Shown: piece after piece, positions 16,135 to 23,860 of the stretch
Layout of the letters: each line of letters begins with the position of its first letter
Numbering within the stretch: position 1 is the stretch's first letter
Origin: an uncultured bacterium
GTDB lineage: Bacteria > Auribacterota > Erginobacteria > Erginobacterales > Erginobacteraceae
Assembly: GCA_937885075.1 (NCBI GenBank)
Contig: CAKZYZ010000061.1
Location: 1-39,671, forward strand
Length of the DNA: 39,671 nucleotides
Direction of reading: 5' to 3'
Made by a program: the position numbers and the translations under genes
Notes under the pieces: generated by a model
What the model was told of the DNA's origin: nothing
Database searches by the model: none
Seen by the model: only the letters and a program-made list of their open reading frames with translations

Positions 16135-17089
16135 GCAGCCGGGCGGCAAAGAGGGGGAGAGATGGTTCGCTGGTCCAGGTTCTCTTTAAGGCGTACCGGT
16201 CCGCGGCCGGGCCGTTGGTGCCCTCCATAGTCGTACAACTGTATTGATACCCGGCATGCTGTACCATTGACTTTATCACGTCATTAAAATCATCCTTCCC
16301 GCCATTTGGATAGCAGAAGCCCTTCACTTCCTCTCCGATTATGGCCTCCAGAGTTTGTTTTGACCCCCTGATCTCTTCCTGGGCCCGGCCCGGAGGAATT
16401 CTGGTCAGGATCGGATGATGGACCGTGTGAGCGCCGAAAGAGATCCCCGCTTCCGCCATCTCCTTGATATGCGAACCGGCTAAAATCCGGACCGGATTGC
16501 TCTGTGGAACCGCCAGTTGCTCCTTGATCCGCTCGAAGAGATCCACCCGTTCCGGTTCATAGAGCGCCTTCAGTCGATTCTTCACCTCCCGGAATACACC
16601 AAGCCGAGCCGCCTCGTCCGGGAAGCTGAACCGCTCTCTGCTCCCCCCGATCTCAATCTCCAGGCCGGTCGAGGCCGTCTCCTTAAAGAGAAAGCCCAGT
16701 TCATCGGTCCAGGGGAGTCGATCACTGTCAATAAACCCGGTCGAAACAAAGACCGTCGCCGGGAGATCATACTTCTTCAATACCGGAAAGACATTCCGAT
16801 AGAGATCCTCATAACCATCATCAAACGTTATCGCCACCGAACGGGCCGGAATCTCCTCGCCGCGCCCGACCATCTCCACCAGTTCATCCAGACCCTGAAC
16901 CCGATACTCTCTCTTCAGATACTCCATCTGCTCCCCGAAAACCCGGGCGGTAACATGCGGAAGAAAGATCTCATCCCGTTCGGTCACATGATGATACATC
17001 AAAATATGAAACGCCCCACTCCCCCGACCCCGCAGCAATATTTTGAAGACCCCCGAGTAAAACCCCGCCTTTATAAACCACTTTTTCAT
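16115..17089 (-). CDS. Polysaccharide deacetylase (NodB-type)
   Basis: About 324 residues from the ATG at 17089 (MKKWFIKAGFYSG). A longer frame from 17119 would begin inside a hairpin. The domain starts at about residue 30 with ILMYHHVTERDE. It continues with the metal-binding VAITFDDGYEDLYRNVFPVL, then FGAHTVHHPILTRI, the second metal motif (H-T-V-H-H-P), and FCYPNGGKDD toward the C-terminus. Family members remove N-acetyl groups from cell-surface polysaccharides such as exopolysaccharide or peptidoglycan. The substrate here is unknown. The N-terminus may associate with the membrane. It converges on the Fic fragment, with the last bases overlapping. Confidence 0.88.
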   Translation of the reverse strand: MKKWFIKAGFYSGVFKILLRGRGSGAFHILMYHHVTERDEIFLPHVTARVFGEQMEYLKREYRVQGLDELVEMVGRGEEIPARSVAITFDDGYEDLYRNVFPVLKKYDLPATVFVSTGFIDSDRLPWTDELGFLFKETASTGLEIEIGGSRERFSFPDEAARLGVFREVKNRLKALYEPERVDLFERIKEQLAVPQSNPVRILAGSHIKEMAEAGISFGAHTVHHPILTRIPPGRAQEEIRGSKQTLEAIIGEEVKGFCYPNGGKDDFNDVIKSMVQHAGYQYSCTTMEGTNGPAADRYALKRTWTSEPSLPLFAARLLRMGSL

Positions 17090-17102
17090 ACTCCATACAT
17101 TC

Positions 17103-17143
17103 CTTATTTGACAGAACACGCTTGACGTGTTTTGTCAAATAAG
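17103..17143 (-). repeat. REP-like hairpin downstream of the transposase gene
   Basis: The arms CTTATTTGACA and TGTCAAATAAG enclose GAACACGCTTGACGTGTTT. It is the inverted counterpart of the hairpin at 18100-18150: both share TGACAAAACACGTCAAGCGT in opposite orientations. Confidence 0.8.
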
Positions 17144-17148
17144 AGATT

Positions 17149-18090
17149 TTAATCTTTCGATTTTTGCGTTTCTTTTTCTTTTGCGAACACTGTGTATACG
17201 GTCTGGTAAGAGATATCGAGGTAGTCCGCGATCTCACGGGCAGAGAAGCCTCTCGATTTTAGTTGCAGGACAGCATACGCCCTAGCTTTGATATCTCCCG
17301 GTTCCGATAATCTCCTCTTCCCTGCCAATCGCTCAATGGCTTCGTCCAGAGCTTTATCGGAGGTATACCCTTCGGCTAATATTGCCTCAGCCTCAACCGC
17401 CTGCTTATTCTCAAATACCCCGGGATGATTCTTATGGAGCCATCTGCTTAATTTACCGATTACTTTCCTATCTTCCGTCACCTCTCCAGCTTTGAAACCT
17501 CCGGACTTATCTAAAAGATCGATATATCTTTTCTTGGCCGGGGAGATATCTTCGTTGATCATCCGCAAGACAAAGTGGGAATCCACAAAGCTTTTTGGAT
17601 TCCCAGGTTGACAGTATAACTGCCATGATGACCATCGATATTTGGAGTAATGATCGACAATCCCGGCCCGGACAGGGTTCATATGAATATAGATCGATGC
17701 CGCCAGCAGATAATAATCGTCAAAACAGGCGGCCTGACGAAACGGTCCACAGAAAAGGTGACCAATCCTATTATACTTATTATTGAAATAAATGGCATAC
17801 CGCGTGAAGAGATCATGCATTGAATCCGAGAGATTTTTCTGGTGTTGCTTGATCAGAATGTGGAGATGATTTGAGAGGAGGCAAAGTGCTAAAAACTTGA
17901 GGTCGCATTCTTCTTTCAGTTCCTTGAGAAGTTTAAGCATATAGAGATAATCCGCGTCTTCCACAAAGAGCAAATCCTTGCCAACCGCCCGCTGAGTGAT
18001 ATGAGATATCAACCCTTCAAAATCAAGCTTCTGGCGAGCCCGAAAGTACCGCTTGATCTTCCCCTGACGTATTAGTTCCAAAGCATCCAT
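17149..18090 (-). CDS. REP-associated tyrosine transposase (Y1/HUH family)
   Basis: 313 residues. The Y1 transposase fold is marked by the HUH motif in SNHLHILIK (H75, H77) and by YIHMNPVRAGIV at 134-145, carrying the presumptive nucleophile Tyr. GHLFCGPFRQ and YRWSSW are typical of the RAYT branch. The C-terminal part ends in a helix-turn-helix (GFSAREIADYLDISYQTVYT, about 281-300). HUH enzymes cut single-stranded DNA at hairpins. Here the gene is bracketed by an inverted pair of related hairpins (17103-17143 and 18100-18150), the arrangement expected of REP/RAYT units. Domesticated members are thought to spread REP palindromes. Whether it acts on the other palindromic elements in the window is untested. 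Confidence 0.9.
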   Translation of the reverse strand: MDALELIRQGKIKRYFRARQKLDFEGLISHITQRAVGKDLLFVEDADYLYMLKLLKELKEECDLKFLALCLLSNHLHILIKQHQKNLSDSMHDLFTRYAIYFNNKYNRIGHLFCGPFRQAACFDDYYLLAASIYIHMNPVRAGIVDHYSKYRWSSWQLYCQPGNPKSFVDSHFVLRMINEDISPAKKRYIDLLDKSGGFKAGEVTEDRKVIGKLSRWLHKNHPGVFENKQAVEAEAILAEGYTSDKALDEAIERLAGKRRLSEPGDIKARAYAVLQLKSRGFSAREIADYLDISYQTVYTVFAKEKETQKSKD

Positions 18091-18099
18091 GCTCTAACA

Positions 18100-18150
18100 A
18101 TATCCTTATCTGACAAAACACGTCAAGCGTATTCTGTCAGATAAGGATAT
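18100..18150 (+). repeat. REP-like hairpin upstream of the transposase gene
   Basis: Perfect 16-bp arms ATATCCTTATCTGACA and TGTCAGATAAGGATAT enclose AAACACGTCAAGCGTATTC. It starts 10 bp before the transposase start codon and mirrors the hairpin on the other side of the gene. Confidence 0.85.
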
Positions 18151-18204
18151 TTATTGTTTGAAATATATTCTGTATTTTTCGTTTTTTGGCTTGGGAATCG
18201 GGGT

Positions 18205-18322
18205 GTAAGCTTTCAGTAAACCCCGTCCTCTCGTAGTGGCTGGCTTTAGGCTGCCACACGATGGCCCCGCCGTTGGCGGGGCCGCTACGAGCACGGGGCG
18301 ACGGGGTTCACTGAAAGCTTAC
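18205..18322 (+). repeat. Palindromic element, copy 6
   Basis: The ends GTAAGCTTTCAGTAAACC and GGTTCACTGAAAGCTTAC are inverted with one mismatch. The core CTCTCGTAGTGGCTGGC closes with GCTACGAGC. The best-preserved terminal repeats of the family, 54 bp from the transposase hairpin. Confidence 0.85.
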
Positions 18323-18435
18323 GTCGGGGTAGCGACTGAGGTAGGCACTTATTCATCCGCCATAGTGCTTTCACGACGGAGGAATTACATTTTAGGCACT
18401 TCAGAACATTGCCCGATTAAAGAGAGGGAAATGTT

Positions 18436-19185
18436 CTATTCCGGATCAATTACGGTTTTATTGATTACGTCATATTCCAGACGGAGGAAAGAATCTTTTA
18501 ACTCTTCGCATCTGGTGAGCCGGAGTGCTTTGATACCGGTGAGTTCGGATTCAGTCCGGAAGGAAAGGCCGTCTATCAGAGTGGGGGTAGTTTTGCCTCC
18601 CACCAATAAGGGCGCCACGATGATGAGAAGATGGTCGATCAGGGAGGCCCGGAGAAGAACCGCGTTTAGTATTCCCCCCGATTGAATGGTGATACGCTCA
18701 GCACCGTACTCCCGGCGCATTCTCTGGAATAAATCAGAAAAATCGATCTCTTCCCGGTAGGAGATTACCGTTAAATTATCTACCTCAGCCTCTAATTTAT
18801 GGGCCGGATGGGAGGGATTGTTGGTAACCAGATAGAGGTTCTTCAGTCCATCTGCTACCGACCGTATTCCATGAGCATTCAGCCAGGGCTTCCGGTCAAT
18901 GACAATAAAATTCATAAAGGAGGAACTCTTCGGTTTCTCCTCCGGGATTTCCCGCTCATTTACGCCGAGTTTGGCCAGTATCTTCCCGGTAATCAATGAA
19001 TGAAGATCGGTTGTCTGCTCAATCTGATAATACTGGGGGAGACCCTCTTTTACTCCATGAATCCTCTTCCAATCCCGGGCAGGATCGCGGGCATCCCCTT
19101 CCCCGCTGGAAATCTTCCCATCAACCGATATGCCGAGAAAAAGCGTTGTCTCCGAACGAGGTTGTATTTCGTCTTCCGTATTCAT
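18436..19185 (-). CDS. RibD C-terminal / dihydrofolate-reductase-fold reductase
   Basis: 249 residues. It begins TLFLGISVDGKISSGEGDARD, the substrate/NADPH-binding start of the RibD-C fold. It later shows ITIQSGGILNAVLLRASLID and LLIIVAPLLVGGKTTPTLID, the glycine-rich and product-side motifs of this family. Relatives include riboflavin pyrimidine reductase and other NADPH-dependent reductases. No deaminase domain or other rib gene is nearby, so a riboflavin role is only one option. A middle region (about 45-95, YYQIEQTTDLHSLITGKI) is longer than in many short RibD-C proteins. It lies in the accessory zone next to a toxin-antitoxin pair. Confidence 0.82.
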   Translation of the reverse strand: MNTEDEIQPRSETTLFLGISVDGKISSGEGDARDPARDWKRIHGVKEGLPQYYQIEQTTDLHSLITGKILAKLGVNEREIPEEKPKSSSFMNFIVIDRKPWLNAHGIRSVADGLKNLYLVTNNPSHPAHKLEAEVDNLTVISYREEIDFSDLFQRMRREYGAERITIQSGGILNAVLLRASLIDHLLIIVAPLLVGGKTTPTLIDGLSFRTESELTGIKALRLTRCEELKDSFLRLEYDVINKTVIDPE

Positions 19186-19233
19186 TTGAAAAGTGTTGTC
19201 TGCTATTTTGTCACTTTCTTTGAAACTTCATAC

Positions 19234-19545
19234 TTATAGGCTGAGGGCGAAAGCTATCGCTTTCCTCACCTTTCTCATTTTCTCCGGCGAAAGCGCGGAG
19301 ATCAGAGTTCCGATCTTGCCTCTTGCGACGGTCTGGATATGATCACAATTGACGGCACACTCCCGTGGCATGCCATCGTGCCGGGAAAGGAACACTTCAC
19401 TGGGAATATTGCGGACGGTGGAAGTGATGGGAGCGATAGTAACTTCGCCAAGATATTCCAGGATTGAATCTCGGGTAAGAATTAAAATTGGGCGTTTCTT
19501 ATCGGGGTGGGTGAATTTATACCAGCGGATTTCGCCTCTTTTCAT
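19234..19545 (-). CDS. MazF/PemK-type endoribonuclease toxin
   Basis: About 103 residues from the ATG at 19545 (MKRGEIRWYKF). The fold markers are GEIRWYKF at the N-terminus, KRPILILTRDSILEYLGEVTIAPITSTVRNIPSEV, and CDHIQTVARGKIG with a C-terminal helix. All match MazF/PemK toxins, which cleave mRNA. The ATG overlaps the antitoxin stop as ATGA, a typical coupled arrangement. A GGAGA site precedes it inside the antitoxin gene. A longer frame to 19557 adds four residues and is less likely. Confidence 0.88.
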   Translation of the reverse strand: MKRGEIRWYKFTHPDKKRPILILTRDSILEYLGEVTIAPITSTVRNIPSEVFLSRHDGMPRECAVNCDHIQTVARGKIGTLISALSPEKMRKVRKAIAFALSL

Positions 19546-19775
19546 TTGTCTCCCCAATCCTGCTCATCTTCCCACATACTGAATTCCAACTTCGATACCG
19601 GATGTATTTCATATCCTCGATGATGCTGCTGTTCCAGACGGGAAGAATGGAACTTCCCTATCGCTTCCCGTAGCGCATCGCGGGTAAAAGCGGATCTGGT
19701 AGTGTGGATTTTCTTGACTACTTTATCTACCGCTAAGACAAGATCTTCATCCAGGGTCATTTGAACTGTTTTCAT
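19542..19775 (-). CDS. Ribbon-helix-helix antitoxin (partner of MazF-like toxin)
   Basis: About 77 residues starting at the ATG at 19775 (MKTVQMTLDEDLVLAVDKVV), preceded by a GAGGTG site. The N-terminal 45 residues form an RHH DNA-binding domain (VKKIHTTRSAFTRDALREAI). The C-terminal tail, rich in Glu/Asp and aromatic residues (FSMWEDEQDWGDK), is what typically threads into MazF. The TTG four codons upstream would overlap the ribosome-binding site and was not used. It is first in the operon and expected to autorepress. Confidence 0.85.
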   Translation of the reverse strand: MKTVQMTLDEDLVLAVDKVVKKIHTTRSAFTRDALREAIGKFHSSRLEQQHHRGYEIHPVSKLEFSMWEDEQDWGDK

Positions 19776-19903
19776 GACACACCTCAATAGTTAGATATAG
19801 ATGGATAATCGTAGCTATAATACTGGGGGTACTGTCTGTAGTCAATGAAATCCTGAACTTATTTTTAGGGGCAACGTAGAGCTAATCTGCCCCGAAAGCT
19901 TTT

Positions 19904-20029
19904 TCAAGAAACCTCTTTTTCTGAGTTTTTACTTGCATCCAGATCGTCCTCTTCTATTTCACTTACATCGTCCCCACAGTCCGGGCATAGCACGATATCG
20001 CTATTTTCGTTTGTTTCTTTCGTCTCCAT
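19904..20029 (-). CDS. Possible tiny acidic protein with a CPDC knuckle
   Basis: A 41-codon frame reads METKETNENSDIVL, CPDCGDD, then an acidic tail (VSEIEEDDLDASK) and stop at 19904. The CxxC knuckle followed by acidic residues looks like half of a zinc ribbon. There is no clear Shine-Dalgarno sequence, and the frame stays open upstream to a TGA without another start. It lies alone between the MazF-like operon and oppA. It may be a relic of a larger gene. Confidence 0.3.
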   Translation of the reverse strand: METKETNENSDIVLCPDCGDDVSEIEEDDLDASKNSEKEVS

Positions 20030-20176
20030 GGAATCGTCAATTTCGGTTGTACGTGAATTTATCTCAATAGACAGATTTGGTCTGCTTAGATATGATGGTA
20101 CTATATTGTCTGCTGGATAGAAGTATATCCGGTCCTGTCAAATCCACAACGATAATCACGAATAAATAGATATTTA

Positions 20177-21955
20177 ATGAAGATCTGGCTGATATTAGGG
20201 GTTCTCGCTATCTTACTGCTGGCGGCGTTTCTCTCCGTCCCTTTTTATTATCAGGGAGGTTCGGGCGGCGGGGAGGGGGGAGTGATGGTCCGCCGGGCGG
20301 CGCTGGGGGCCAAGATCCGGGGACTGGATCCGCAGGATATGGGCGACACCACCAGTTCCTCGGTAGGGGCCAAGATCTTCGAGACTCTCTATACCTATGC
20401 CTATCTCGAGCGCCCCTATAAGGTGATCCCCATGCTGGCCGATGGCATGCCCGAGATCAGTGAGGGGGGGAAGAAGCAGACGATCAGAATAAAGCGGGGG
20501 ATATATTTTGCCGACGACCCGGCGTTCCCGGAGGGGAAGGGGAGGGAACTGACGGCGGATGACTTTATCTACGCCTGGAAACGGATGGCTGACCTGAACA
20601 ACCGATCCACTAACTACTCCTCAATTTTTCAGGGATATGTGGAGGGGCTGGACGGGTTCCGGGACTACACCGCTACCACCAGAGATGTTGACTATTCCCG
20701 GCCGGTTGAGGGTCTCAATGCACCCGACCCATATACCCTGGAAATAACGCTGACCAAACCCCACAACTTCCTTCTCTACTGGCTGGCTCATCTCCCCACC
20801 GCGCCGGTTGCCCGGGAGGTGGCGGAGAGATACGGGAAAGATATGGTCAATCACCCGGTTGGGACCGGGCCTTTCATACTGGAGGGCGATTATCGCTCCA
20901 ACCGCTTCTCGATGGTCCGGAATAAAAACTACCGGGAGGTCAAATATCCCGACCGGGCATCCCCGGAACTTGAGGCAATGGGATTGCTGAAAGACGCCGG
21001 GCAGCGGCTGCCGTTTATCGACCGGATCGAGTGGTCGATTATCGAAGAATCCCAGCCGCACTGGCTGGCCTTCATGGCGGGAGAGTTCGACTCCGCCGGT
21101 ATCCCCAAGGATAATTTCGACCAGGTAATTACCAGCAAGAAAGGCTTGACCGCGGAGATGAAGGCGAAAGGGATCAGCCTGATCAAGGTGGAGGATCCGT
21201 CTATCTTCTATTATGGATTCAATATGAACGACCCGGTAGTGGGGAAGAACAAGGAACTCCGGCAGGCGATGAGTATGGCCTTTGATCGGGAGACATACAT
21301 AGACACCTTTCTCAACGGGCGGGGCAGTATTCCGGTGGGACCGATCCCGCCGATGATTCCGGGCTATCGGCCGGATAAGGATAACCCCTATACCCGCTAT
21401 GACCTGGACGCGGCCCGGAAATTATTGGCTGGGGCGGTGAAGATTAACGGGGGGCCGATCCCCACCCTGAAGCTCGCCCTGCCGGGGAATGACACCACGT
21501 CCCGGCAGATGGGGGAGTTCTTCCGGATTCAGATGCAGAGGTTGGGACTGGAGGTTGAGGTCGATTATATGACCTGGCCTAAATTTCAGGACGCGACCAA
21601 GACCCGCAGCCACCAGTTATTCGCCCTGGGATGGGTGGCGGACTATCCCGACGCCCAGAACTTTCTGCTCCTTTTCTATGGTCCCAACCGGGCGCCGGGT
21701 CCCAACTCCTGCAATTACAGCAACCCCGAGTTCGACGCGCTCTATGAGAAGGCGGTGGCTCTCCCCGATCTGGATGATCGGCTGCCGCTATATCACCGGA
21801 TGGAGGATATAGTAATCGAGGACTGCCCCTGGCTGCTCAGCACCTATCGGGTAGTTTACGCGCTCTACTACGATTGGCTGGAAAACTATTATCCCAATGA
21901 TTTCATCTATGGGACGATGCGGTTTCAAAAAGTGGAAGAAGATAAAAGACGTTGA
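20177..21955 (+). CDS. oppA: Oligopeptide ABC transporter substrate-binding protein
   Basis: 592 residues of the family 5 extracellular binding proteins (OppA/DppA type). There is one N-terminal hydrophobic segment (about 3-25) with no lipobox cysteine, so the protein may be membrane-anchored or cleaved. Typical stretches are LGAKIRGLDPQDMGDTTSS, VIPMLADGMPEISEGG, LTADDFIYAWKRM, HPVGTGPFILE and RQAMSMAFDRETYI. It would deliver peptides to the two permeases and two ATPases that follow. The last codons, KRR and the TGA stop, are the first unit of a CGTTGAA repeat array that fills the gap to oppB. The symbol is by family; the substrate could also be dipeptides or other small molecules. Confidence 0.9.
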   Translation: MKIWLILGVLAILLLAAFLSVPFYYQGGSGGGEGGVMVRRAALGAKIRGLDPQDMGDTTSSSVGAKIFETLYTYAYLERPYKVIPMLADGMPEISEGGKKQTIRIKRGIYFADDPAFPEGKGRELTADDFIYAWKRMADLNNRSTNYSSIFQGYVEGLDGFRDYTATTRDVDYSRPVEGLNAPDPYTLEITLTKPHNFLLYWLAHLPTAPVAREVAERYGKDMVNHPVGTGPFILEGDYRSNRFSMVRNKNYREVKYPDRASPELEAMGLLKDAGQRLPFIDRIEWSIIEESQPHWLAFMAGEFDSAGIPKDNFDQVITSKKGLTAEMKAKGISLIKVEDPSIFYYGFNMNDPVVGKNKELRQAMSMAFDRETYIDTFLNGRGSIPVGPIPPMIPGYRPDKDNPYTRYDLDAARKLLAGAVKINGGPIPTLKLALPGNDTTSRQMGEFFRIQMQRLGLEVEVDYMTWPKFQDATKTRSHQLFALGWVADYPDAQNFLLLFYGPNRAPGPNSCNYSNPEFDALYEKAVALPDLDDRLPLYHRMEDIVIEDCPWLLSTYRVVYALYYDWLENYYPNDFIYGTMRFQKVEEDKRR

Positions 21956-22064
21956 AAACAAAGAACGTTGAAGATAAAGGACGTTGAATTTAAAAGACGT
22001 TGAAGAATAAGGACGTTGAAAACAAAGAACGTTGAAGAATAAGGACGTTGAAGGTCGTTGAAGT
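21948..22064 (+). repeat. CGTTGAA-type array supplying the oppA stop
   Basis: About nine units of GACGTTGAAGAATAAG-like sequence at 13-17 bp spacing. The first unit contains the oppA TGA. The array reads outward from the gene. Confidence 0.85.
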
Positions 22065-22399
22065 CCACTAAAGACATCTGAAGATATCTATTGATATTAG
22101 CCTCAAGTTTCCAATTTTAAGCCAGTGATCTATCAGTTTTTAAATTCGTGTAATTCGCGAAATTCGTAGTTCATTAAAGGGGGCGAGGTAGGGGGGAAAG
22201 AAAGTTAACGGTTGTCAGTTGTCAGTTGACGGGAAAAAACCAAACAAAGTTAGTATTAGGATCCCCCAGTTTTAAATTAGTGTAATTCGTGTAATTAGTG
22301 GACTGCAACGCCGACGATCCAAGGCGAAACAATCAGAGTAATCTGCGTAATCCGTGGACAAAAAAGGGGGAGAGGTAGGGGGAGCTAGAAAGATATTTT
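21956..22399. repeat. Repeat-filled gap between oppA and oppB
   Basis: No gene in 444 bp. In order: the CGTTGAA array, an AATTCGTGTAATTCGCGAAAT tract ending in a G-rich tail (about 22144-22197), TTGTCAGTTGTCAGTTGAC (22205-22230), and the sense-oriented upstream repeat (22270-22383). Confidence 0.8.
22270..22383 (+). repeat. Sense-oriented upstream repeat, copy 2 (before oppB)
   Basis: It reads AATTAGTGTAATTCGTGTAA, then AATCTGCGTAATCCGTGGAC, then AAAAAAGGGGGAGAGG and TAGGGGGAGC. The G-rich tail ends 16 bp before the GTG start. Confidence 0.85.
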
Positions 22400-23398
22400 G
22401 TGGATTTAATTGTGAAGGCATACTTTATCAGAAAAATAATCTACCTGATTCCTATTGTGATCGGGATATCTCTGATTACCTTCCTCCTCTTCCGGGTGGT
22501 GGGAGGGGATCCGATTGATCGGGTGGCGGGGAAGTATGCCACTGCCGCTCAGAAGGAAGAACTGCGGCACCAGCTTGGCTTCGATAAACCGCTCTGGCCT
22601 CCGGTCGGAAAGCTCTTCGCGGGGGACCTGAAGGGTTTTGCCGACAATCAGCTTTTTACCCATTTTGTCGACACGTTCACCTTAAACTTCGGCCGGTCCG
22701 AGCAGTATAAACGGAAGATCAGCGATATGATCAAATCCGGCGCGATCCCCTCTCTCTCCCTGACTGTCCCGGCATTTATCATCGGGATATGGATCCAGAT
22801 CACGATCGCGATGCTATGCGCCTTCAAGCAGGACGGGAGGTTCGACCGGATAGTGGTGATTCTCTCCGTGATCGGGATGAGTATCCCCTATCTGGCCCTG
22901 ATCATCTTCGGCCAGGTTTTTTTGGCCGGTAAGCTGAGATGGTTCCCGATCTATGGATATCCGGGGAAGTTTGGGTTATCGGTGATCCAGTTTGTGGCCC
23001 TCCCGGTCCTGCTGGGTGTGGCGGCGGGGCTGGGCGCCGGGGTGAGGTTCTATCGGACTGTGATCCTGGATGAGACCCGGGCGGACTATATCCGGACGGC
23101 GCGGGCTAAAGGGGTGGGGGAGGGGCGGGTGATGTTCAAGCATCTCCTGAAGAACGCCATGATACCGATTATCACCCAGGTGGTGGTGGTAATCCCGTTT
23201 CTCTTTCTCGGATCGCTTCTTCTGGAACGGTTTTTTTCGATCCCCGGACTCGGCTACATGCTGATCGACGCGGTCAACAGCTCCGACTGGCCGGTGATCA
23301 ACGCCCTGACATTCGTGGGGGCGATCATATATCTGGGGGCGCTGCTGTTAACTGATCTCTGTTACGCGCTGGTCGATCCGCGGGTTTCTTTGAAGTAG
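22400..23398 (+). CDS. oppB: Oligopeptide ABC transporter permease (OppB/DppB type)
   Basis: 332 residues starting at GTG 22400; a second GTG at 22412 is equally possible. The N-terminal signature is FIRKIIYLIPIVIGISLITF, and five to six membrane segments follow. The EAA loop that contacts the ATPase is DETRADYIRTARAKGVGEGR near residues 226-245. This is the larger-loop partner of the permease pair. The stop codon is followed at once by a CGTTGAA-type array (23399-23482). The ribosome-binding site is probably the G-rich end of the upstream repeat or the weak GAAAG beyond it. Confidence 0.92.
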   Translation: MDLIVKAYFIRKIIYLIPIVIGISLITFLLFRVVGGDPIDRVAGKYATAAQKEELRHQLGFDKPLWPPVGKLFAGDLKGFADNQLFTHFVDTFTLNFGRSEQYKRKISDMIKSGAIPSLSLTVPAFIIGIWIQITIAMLCAFKQDGRFDRIVVILSVIGMSIPYLALIIFGQVFLAGKLRWFPIYGYPGKFGLSVIQFVALPVLLGVAAGLGAGVRFYRTVILDETRADYIRTARAKGVGEGRVMFKHLLKNAMIPIITQVVVVIPFLFLGSLLLERFFSIPGLGYMLIDAVNSSDWPVINALTFVGAIIYLGALLLTDLCYALVDPRVSLK

Positions 23399-23860
23399 TT
23401 GAAAAAAGAAAGGACGTTAAAAAATAAGGACGTTGAAGAAAAAAGACGTTGAAGAATAAGGACGTTGAAAAGAAAGAACGCAGCTTCGCAACTAATTAAA
23501 CCGCGAATCTTCACGAATTAAAAGAAATAATTAACTACGAATTTCGCGAATTACACGAATTATACTGATTAGGAGAAAGACAAACCGCTTAATCCACGGT
23601 TTATTGTCCCGGTAATATCAATTAAGACAACCGGGATCCCGATGGATATCGGGGGAATTCCGAAGCAGGGACTTAGCTTTATGGTTTAAAAGAAGGGGGC
23701 GAGGGAGGGGGAAACAATTAGTGTAAATTAGTGTAATTAGTGGACAGCAAAGCCGCTAATCCGAGGTGAAATATCAGAGTAATCTGTGTAATCCGTGGAC
23801 AAAAAAGGGGGAGAGGTAGGGGGATAACTTTATGAATTTTGCGTTTTTTTGTGGCTGAAA
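23399..23860. repeat. Repeat-filled gap between oppB and oppC
   Basis: No gene in about 460 bp. It contains a CGTTGAA array (23399-23482), an ACGAATTTCGCGAATTACAC tract (about 23533-23570), and an inverted copy of the GATATCCATCGGGATCCCGG element (23600-23670). The sense-oriented upstream repeat follows (23715-23825). Confidence 0.8.
23715..23825 (+). repeat. Sense-oriented upstream repeat, copy 3 (before oppC)
   Basis: It reads ATTAGTGTAATTAGTGGAC, then AATCTGTGTAATCCGTGGAC, then AAAAAAGGGGGAGAGG, ending 35 bp before the chosen oppC start. Confidence 0.85.

Larger units (their letters stand above)
18091..18435. repeat. Gap upstream of the transposase gene
   Basis: No gene in 345 bp. It holds the transposase-proximal hairpin (18100-18150), palindromic element copy 6 (18205-18322), and about 100 bp with TTTAGGCACTT-like repeat traces. 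Confidence 0.75.
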
